Of a stretch of DNA of 49,742 nucleotides, positions 45,801 to 49,742 are shown in pieces. The position numbers and the translations under genes were made by a program. Within the stretch, counting starts at the first letter, position 1. Each line of letters begins with the position of its first letter. Source of the DNA: Clostridiales bacterium (GTDB lineage: Bacteria > Bacillota > Clostridia > Peptostreptococcales > NVVX01); assembly GCA_021129775.1 (NCBI GenBank), contig JAJOKP010000072.1, positions 1 through 49,742 of the forward strand. The letters are read 5' to 3'. A model generated the notes under the pieces. That model had not been told where the DNA came from. It saw only the letters and a list, made by a program, of their open reading frames with translations, and searched no databases.

Positions 45801-47240
45801 TTATCCGATGCACCTGGTGACTTTACAATATTGCACACAGGCGATATTCATGGGCATTTAGAAGCGTTTAAACCAAGAGGGGCAACAGAAGCTATTGGTG
45901 GAATATCTCGCATAGCAAGTTTAGTTACAGAAATAAGAGAAGCTCAGCCAAACACAATCTTGCTTGACGCTGGGGACACAATACACGGAACAAACATTGC
46001 TAATTTAACTTTTGGGGAATCCGTAATCGCTGCAATGAACGAAATTGGTTATGATGCGATGGTTGTTGGAAACCATGATTTTAATTACAAATTAGATATA
46101 TTAGAAAAAAGAGCAGAGCAGGCTAATTTCCCAATTCTAGCTGCAAATGTACGCTTTAAAAATGGAGAAGCAGTGCCATTTCTTAAGCCATACACCATAA
46201 TTGAAAAGGAAGGTGTTAAAATTGGTGTAATCGGAGTAGTAACCACTTATACTCCAGTTGTAACACATCCAGACAATGTTGCCGATTTAGAGTTCTTAGA
46301 TCCAATTAAAGTTACTAGAGAAATAGTTGAAAAATTGGAGGATAAAGTCGACACAATTGTTCTTTTAGCACATATTGGAACAGAAGAAGAGAAAAGACTA
46401 TTTGATTCAATATCGGGAATTACTATTTCGGTTAGTGCTCATACACATGAAGAACGCCATGAAGTGAATGAAGACGGCGTTATTTTAGTTGACTCTGGTG
46501 CATACGGAACAGTGCTAGGAAGACTAGATGTCGCACTAAAAAATGAGGAAATTACAAACCACAGACATCAATTCATTGCTATAGATTCAACAATTGCTAA
46601 TTGCGAAAAAGTAGAAAAAGTATTAAATCCTTTTAGAGAAAAATTAGATGATAAACTTAGTGCAGTAATTGGCGAGACAACTATCTTACTTGATGGTGAA
46701 AGAGCAAATGTACGCTCTAGAGAAACTAATATGGGAAATTTAGTTGCAGACGTTTTGCGACAAGAAACAGATGCTGATATTGCAATTCAAAATGGTGGCG
46801 GAATACGTGCAAACATAGAAGTAGGAAAAATTACATTAGATCAAATCTTTACTGTGTTGCCTTTTGACAACTATATAGTAAGTTTAGAACTGACTGGAGA
46901 GCAAATATGGCAGGCTTTAGAAAACGGATTACGTTATTATCCAAAGCTATCTGGTCGCTTCCCGCAAGTATCAGGGATGAGTTATGCTTTCGATCCTTCA
47001 AAGCCAGCTGGCGAACGCATTATAGAAGTTAAAATAGGAGGAAAAGTAATTGATTTAGCTAAAACATATAAAGTTGCTACTAATTGTTTTATGGCTGGCG
47101 GTGGTGATGGATACGCGATGATGAAAGACGCACGCATGCTTATAGAAACAGGGACTTTTATGCGTGATGCAGTAGCAGATTATATTCGTCAACAAGGAAT
47201 TATTAATCCTCAAACTGAGGGAAGAATTACGAAACAATAA
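42894..47240 (+). CDS. Exported triple phosphatase: alkaline-phosphatase-like + two 5'-nucleotidase units
   Basis: 1448 residues. A signal peptide or anchor (LKGIIGLGVLLFVFASMF) is followed by an alkaline-phosphatase-like domain (about 50-455), with VIFIHPDGAN, SVGGAVAHASGIKS, LLVVEEEGTDNFAD, VITAADSDAGGM and the family-like end NIDNTDIYHIM. Then comes 5'-nucleotidase unit 1: SDFHGR near 467, DAGDTIHG, GNHEF, SHLGH, GGHTHW and a C-terminal domain near 795-960. Unit 2 follows: GDIHGH near 980, DAGDTIHG, GNHDF, AHIG, AHTHE and a C-terminal domain with NGGGIR near 1300. By eye the His ligands of classical alkaline phosphatase are replaced. No sorting signal is seen at the C terminus. GAGGAGG lies 10 bases before ATG 42894. 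Likely role: phosphate or nucleoside scavenging outside the membrane. Confidence 0.88.
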   Translation: MFKTVKSNMLKGIIGLGVLLFVFASMFSIFLTPDALQSTNTEEVSVVYTEQRNVIFIHPDGANASHFTAARLFLHGPDGELNWDKLPNVAIYKPHILDNLQAGSVGGAVAHASGIKSNFNYYGLGPDRNELTTITEEARDAGFATALVNSGTITEPGTGVFVANVVSRRNHAEIARQIIESDVDVILGGGERWFLPQGATGVHGESAREDDLDLIQIAKDKGYTVVFTREELLALDLDKTEKLLGLFAHHHTFNAKTEEHLLENNLPHYWDYSPTLAEMVQAAIAISSRNEKGFLLVVEEEGTDNFADGANNAEATMVALGRADDAIGTAIAFAKESPGTLVITAADSDAGGMQILAPGPSRIDRWEGFVPETTNAPGWHDPYENMASADGIGGTGGKPFSTPCGKWQFGISWAGQSDFATTMIARAFGARAELVAGNIDNTDIYHIMRKALGLGEKSQKITIIHTSDFHGRAIPYGKADVEGKVGGLARIATVVNRIRDEGQPVLLLDAGDTIHGTGIAAATKGKVLIDAMNLMGFNAMTVGNHEFNWGMEPLFASRDEAEFPFLSANLLETATDELLFEPYKIIEQGNVKIGILGLSARANRHHAPEVRELVTNLDAIEVASEIVPELREKVDILVVLSHLGHFNDRFLAESVDGIDLILGGHTHWLLTEPIEINDTLIFENGWGGEYLSRIDLTISENTLVRVNHQLVHINDSIKPHIEVDRVINRAYEKEESLTKVIGISETDIAGEKYNPFCPIMMTYIPDAEPGSFWYKLNADIKRGAITFNDRRMSTALWETPLGNFIADAMRYEGKTDIAVQRAGHIREGIVSGNINMDDLYRAFPYDHEIVVYELTGEQLVQLLELSVSNWPRLPNSNFLQVSGVEFSFDLLQNIGERVFDISVNGDELNIDKKYTIAVTLTSVEQVRSLREIFEQGRFRRNTRVFVRDAMAAYLAAHTPIAPKVEDRIVLSDAPGDFTILHTGDIHGHLEAFKPRGATEAIGGISRIASLVTEIREAQPNTILLDAGDTIHGTNIANLTFGESVIAAMNEIGYDAMVVGNHDFNYKLDILEKRAEQANFPILAANVRFKNGEAVPFLKPYTIIEKEGVKIGVIGVVTTYTPVVTHPDNVADLEFLDPIKVTREIVEKLEDKVDTIVLLAHIGTEEEKRLFDSISGITISVSAHTHEERHEVNEDGVILVDSGAYGTVLGRLDVALKNEEITNHRHQFIAIDSTIANCEKVEKVLNPFREKLDDKLSAVIGETTILLDGERANVRSRETNMGNLVADVLRQETDADIAIQNGGGIRANIEVGKITLDQIFTVLPFDNYIVSLELTGEQIWQALENGLRYYPKLSGRFPQVSGMSYAFDPSKPAGERIIEVKIGGKVIDLAKTYKVATNCFMAGGGDGYAMMKDARMLIETGTFMRDAVADYIRQQGIINPQTEGRITKQ

Positions 47241-47289
47241 TCATCACATAAATTGCAAAATAGTTTAGCGTTCAGACTACTAACAAGAT

Positions 47290-47322
47290 GGCGGGCACCT
47301 AATTATTAGGGGTCCGCCTTTT
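47290..47322 (+). terminator. Terminator after the triple phosphatase gene
   Basis: GGCGGGCACCTAA and TTAGGGGTCCGCC pair over 13 positions with two mismatches, followed by TTTT. In the gap beyond it (to 47540) a short frame near 47350-47496 (LEKHVPNESVKGASVIPTNG) looks coding-like but lacks a start; I do not recognise it. Confidence 0.75.
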
Positions 47323-47540
47323 GAGTGCTGATAGTTGGAGGCTCTCGTTTAAAACAGAATATCTGCAAGCCTAGAAAAACATGTGCCAAATGAAAGTGTC
47401 AAAGGTGCAAGTGTAATTCCGACAAATGGAAACTTTTTTGAGGTGCCGTCTTGGAGCAAGATGTACACTCGTCAGTGTTATTTTACGACTTCTTAAGCTG
47501 ATAATTACTGTCCTTTACATGTGATTTCTCTAGATTAGAA

Positions 47541-48260
47541 TCAATTGTTTTGTTTCTTTAGCATTTTAAGAATCTGCTGCAAAGGTTTGGTTGACATGTT
47601 ATTAGTTTTATTAACATAATAGCCTATATATCCTTGGTTACCCAACTTACCTTCAACAAGATTAAAATTACCATCGAAAAGCAGCATGTAAAAATCCCTA
47701 AGGTCAGAAGGGCTCTGTGAATTTAAGAATTCTTCTGCTTTTTTGTATTGTCCGTCAATCATAAACTCAAATAATGGCTGAAAGTCAGAGGTATCAACTA
47801 ACGCAAAAAGTGCCTGATATTCTTCGGTCATTAGTGATATTTTGTTAGAGAGTATTAAAAAATCATAGAAACGGTCATGATTTTTAGGAGTATTTCCGTA
47901 CCGTAGATAGTAATCTAACCCTTCTAGAAACTTACCTTGCATAATAAGATTTTCGCCAAGTGCCATATTAATATAGACATTATTAGGATTAAGAACAAGT
48001 TTTTTCTGAATAAGCTCATACTCTTTTTCATAATCGTTATTTATTTCATAAAATCTAGCTAGCGTTGATAAAAAAAGTTGATTATCTGGGGCTAGTGAAA
48101 GTAGTTTTTCTTGATAATAAATAGCTTTTTCTATGTTCCTACCATCATAATAGTAAGCAAATTCTTCCGCTGATTCGATATAACCTCTATGATAAAAAGC
48201 AGCTAAAATCTTTAAAGCATGCGGGCAAATATTCTTTTTAAACCAGTAAAATGAATAAAG
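47541..48260 (-). pseudogene. TPR-repeat protein, N-terminally truncated
   Basis: The ORF track lists only 47541-47966, but the same frame is open back to a TAG at 48261-48263. The added residues are clearly coding: HRGYIESAEEFAYYYDGRNIEKAIYYQEKLLSLAPDNQLFLSTLARFYEINNDYEKEYELIQKKLVLNPNNVYINMALGENLI. This contains at least two TPR-like helix pairs ending in the P-N-N turn (LAPDN, LNPNN). No ATG, GTG or TTG with a ribosome site opens the extended frame, so the N terminus is lost or the gene is interrupted at the TAG. The function is unknown; TPRs mediate protein contacts. Confidence 0.65.
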
Positions 48261-48263
48261 CTA

Positions 48264-48746
48264 CAGCAAATCTTCCTTATAAAAGAATCTAACTATTTAG
48301 CAAATCTAAGATACTGATAACTTCAACTTAAGAGTTGTCAATTTCACTTTGATTAGCCAAAGTTTGCTGTTTTAAGTCTATGTAGGTCTGAAGTGATGCT
48401 TAGTTTAGAGTATATTAATTCTTTGAATAATACTATAATAACGTGAGTAATGTCATGGAAATTTAATAAGATATTGGAACGAACAATGCTACAATTATAT
48501 AATATTATAACTATCACTATAACAAAATGCACTTAAGTTTAAAGACATGGATGAGCCAGTAAACAAGAGGTATTTGGCTTGTTTCAGAGTAAAAGGCAAC
48601 AAAAAAGAAGCACCAAGGTATACAACAACTAAAATTTGGAGGCAGGTGGATAAACCAAAATATGAGAAATATGCTGATAAGAATTAAAAAAGTATTCCTA
48701 TTAGACAAAAAAAAAGATACAGATAGTAAAGGATAAAAGAATTGCC
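48264..48746. other. Intergenic region, no confident gene
   Basis: A 46-codon ORF at 48547-48687 (MDEPVNKRYLACFRVKGNKK..., very basic) has no ribosome site and is not convincing. A GGAGG near 48639 is not followed by a usable ORF. The rest is AT-rich. Confidence 0.4.
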
Positions 48747-49115
48747 ATGTATGGAAGCGAAAGAAAATATAGCCAAGTAGCGATTATTTTAGGAATGACT
48801 GTGTATACAATGGGAATCATGTCTTTTATCACGCATTGCGAATTGATGCCCGTATCAATAGTTTTTATGGTTTCTGCAATAGTACTTACAATAATAGGAG
48901 ATTTGAATATTTATATAATTACACCTTCACACAAACGTTTTAAAATACTTGTTTCTATGGTTTTATATACGTTTACGATTGTAATTCTTATAGAAAAAAG
49001 TGAGTTAGCATTAATGCTGATAAGGCTTTCAACGTTTGTAGCAGCGGCGTGGTTTTCTTTTCATTCTGCTGTAATCTATATTAGACATAGGAAAAGACAG
49101 AAGAAAAACAAATAA
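48747..49115 (+). CDS. Small membrane protein, four predicted helices
   Basis: 122 residues with hydrophobic segments at about 11-30, 35-58, 66-83 and 87-108, and a basic C-terminal tail (RHRKRQKKNK) suggesting a cytoplasmic C terminus. No family is recognised. The site before ATG 48747 is weak (AAAGGATAAAAG). It is followed within 30 bases by another small membrane protein and then a third, so the three may form an operon running off the window. Confidence 0.65.
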   Translation: MYGSERKYSQVAIILGMTVYTMGIMSFITHCELMPVSIVFMVSAIVLTIIGDLNIYIITPSHKRFKILVSMVLYTFTIVILIEKSELALMLIRLSTFVAAAWFSFHSAVIYIRHRKRQKKNK

Positions 49116-49144
49116 ATACATACTATTTAAAAGTGGGGTTTATA

Positions 49145-49360
49145 ATGAGATTAAAACAAAGGGATGACAACGAAAAAAGTACGATACGCAAACTGTGCGA
49201 AGTTATTGCAGTTTTTGCTGTAGGTATAATAGGAGATTATTATGTTGATTCAAGCGACTTTAGTTTTAGCACTGCGTCTACAATGGCAGTATTCGCTATG
49301 GGTTTTATGAAGTTGCCCGAGCTTTTTATTAACCCAGAAAATAGAAGGTTAGAGCAGTAG
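49145..49360 (+). CDS. Small membrane protein, 71 aa
   Basis: A charged N terminus (MRLKQRDDNEKSTIRK) is followed by two hydrophobic segments, around VIAVFAVGIIGDYYV and ASTMAVFAMGFMKL. Start ATG 49145 is preferred over the ORF-track GTG 49133; GTGGGG is a weak ribosome site before it. The family is unknown. It lies in the same direction as the flanking membrane proteins. Confidence 0.6.
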   Translation: MRLKQRDDNEKSTIRKLCEVIAVFAVGIIGDYYVDSSDFSFSTASTMAVFAMGFMKLPELFINPENRRLEQ

Positions 49361-49435
49361 ATATTCAGACAACATGTATTGCAATTGTATTGGAAGATGT
49401 TATCAAAAATATGGATAATTTAGGGGGGAGAGTAC

Positions 49436-49742
49436 TTGGATTTATTGTTAGATGTACTAGGAGAGCTTTTTTATGAGAAGGAGTTTTTTGAAGAAGTGGG
49501 TAAATTGACGTTTGCGGTGGGTCTCATGGCAAATAGTACGTTTCCTTTTTTCATTAGGCACAGATATAGAGAAAAATATAACGTAATACATTCGTTGGTG
49601 ACGCCACCTAATTTTAAGAGTGTAGGCGAATTGCTCTTAAATGTGCTAATCGTGTTTGCTATTTACTTTTTTGGTGAGCATATACCTTTACCAATAAGAG
49701 AAGAGCACATTATCATAATTTTTATTATTTCGATAGTGGCGA
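49436..49742 (+). CDS. Membrane protein, partial at window end
   Basis: This gene is not in the ORF track because it runs off the window. TTG 49436 lies a few bases after GGGGGGAGAG and the frame stays open for 102 codons to the edge. It reads LLLDVLGELFYEKEFFEEVGKLTFAVGLMANSTFPFFIRHRYREKYNVIHSL, with a hydrophobic segment LLLNVLIVFAIYFF near residue 75 and a second beginning HIIIIFIISIVA at the edge. No family is recognised. It is likely co-transcribed with the two small membrane proteins upstream. Confidence 0.65.
   Translation, partial: MDLLLDVLGELFYEKEFFEEVGKLTFAVGLMANSTFPFFIRHRYREKYNVIHSLVTPPNFKSVGELLLNVLIVFAIYFFGEHIPLPIREEHIIIIFIISIVA

Noticed and set aside
1-49742. Alternative genetic code explaining the in-frame stops
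   Set aside because: TAA, TAG and TGA all occur as interruptions, long genes (brxC, pglX, the 1448-aa phosphatase) contain none, and normal genes end on the same codons.

Overview
The window is AT-rich DNA (by eye about two thirds A+T) with strong Shine-Dalgarno sites (AGGAGG/GGAGGTG), frequent TTG and GTG starts and short intergenic gaps. Together with the gene families (YtrA-type GntR/ABC cassette, PadR/HAAS pair, EFR1 ferredoxin, DUF3841, toast-rack lipoprotein) this points to a low-GC Gram-positive bacterium, most likely a member of the Clostridia. The species cannot be named from sequence alone. No rRNA, tRNA, CRISPR array or intact transposase was seen.

Layout. 1-1700: the tail of a coiled-coil protein, a hypothetical gene flanked by structured cassette-like spacers, and a frameshifted lipoprotein. 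1800-4700 (minus): GntR - ABC ATPase - ABC permease - toast-rack lipoprotein operon, with its first and last genes broken. 4900-8000: alkD-like gene with a stop, DUF4143 ATPase remnant, intact HAD hydrolase, and a fragment of an archaeal-type ATPase. 8100-9300 (minus): PadR regulator and a frameshifted HAAS membrane protein. 9383-9624: a MITE-like element, repeated at 22994-23200. 9731-21750: a BREX type 1 phage-defence operon (brxA, brxB, brxC, KilA-N gene, pglX, pglZ) with a strong terminator and no brxL. 21900-26900: EamA transporter, psuG with an in-frame TGA behind an HTH stub, DUF3267 metallopeptidase, AlkA-like glycosylase and msrA. 27000-28950: IS200/IS605-like end, then a decayed ECF sigma / anti-sigma / exported protein operon. 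29150-33950: a second HAD gene, the full-length ATPase related to the 7.5 kb fragment, a SAM methyltransferase and a second AlkA. 34000-37400: response regulator followed by a broken histidine kinase and broken ABC exporter. 37700-40450 (minus): broken ArsR-type regulator and an intact amidohydrolase, sharing one upstream motif. 40900-47300: DUF3841 protein, EFR1 flavodoxin/ferredoxin, and a 1448-residue exported protein fusing an alkaline-phosphatase-like domain to two 5'-nucleotidase units. 47500-end: truncated TPR protein and a run of small membrane proteins reaching the window edge.

How it fits together. The five core BREX genes are full length and tightly packed, while around them at least fifteen genes carry frameshifts, in-frame stops or deletions. 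Regulators are hit often (GntR, ECF sigma, histidine kinase, ArsR). The same gene types recur (HAD x2, ATPase x2, AlkA x2 plus an AlkD remnant), which indicates segmental duplication followed by decay of one copy. Several breaks fall in homopolymer runs, so some could be sequencing error or slippage, but in-frame stops and large deletions cannot be explained that way. The most unusual items are the BREX island without brxL carrying an interrupted KilA-N gene, and the triple phosphatase fusion whose first domain seems to have lost its metal-binding histidines.
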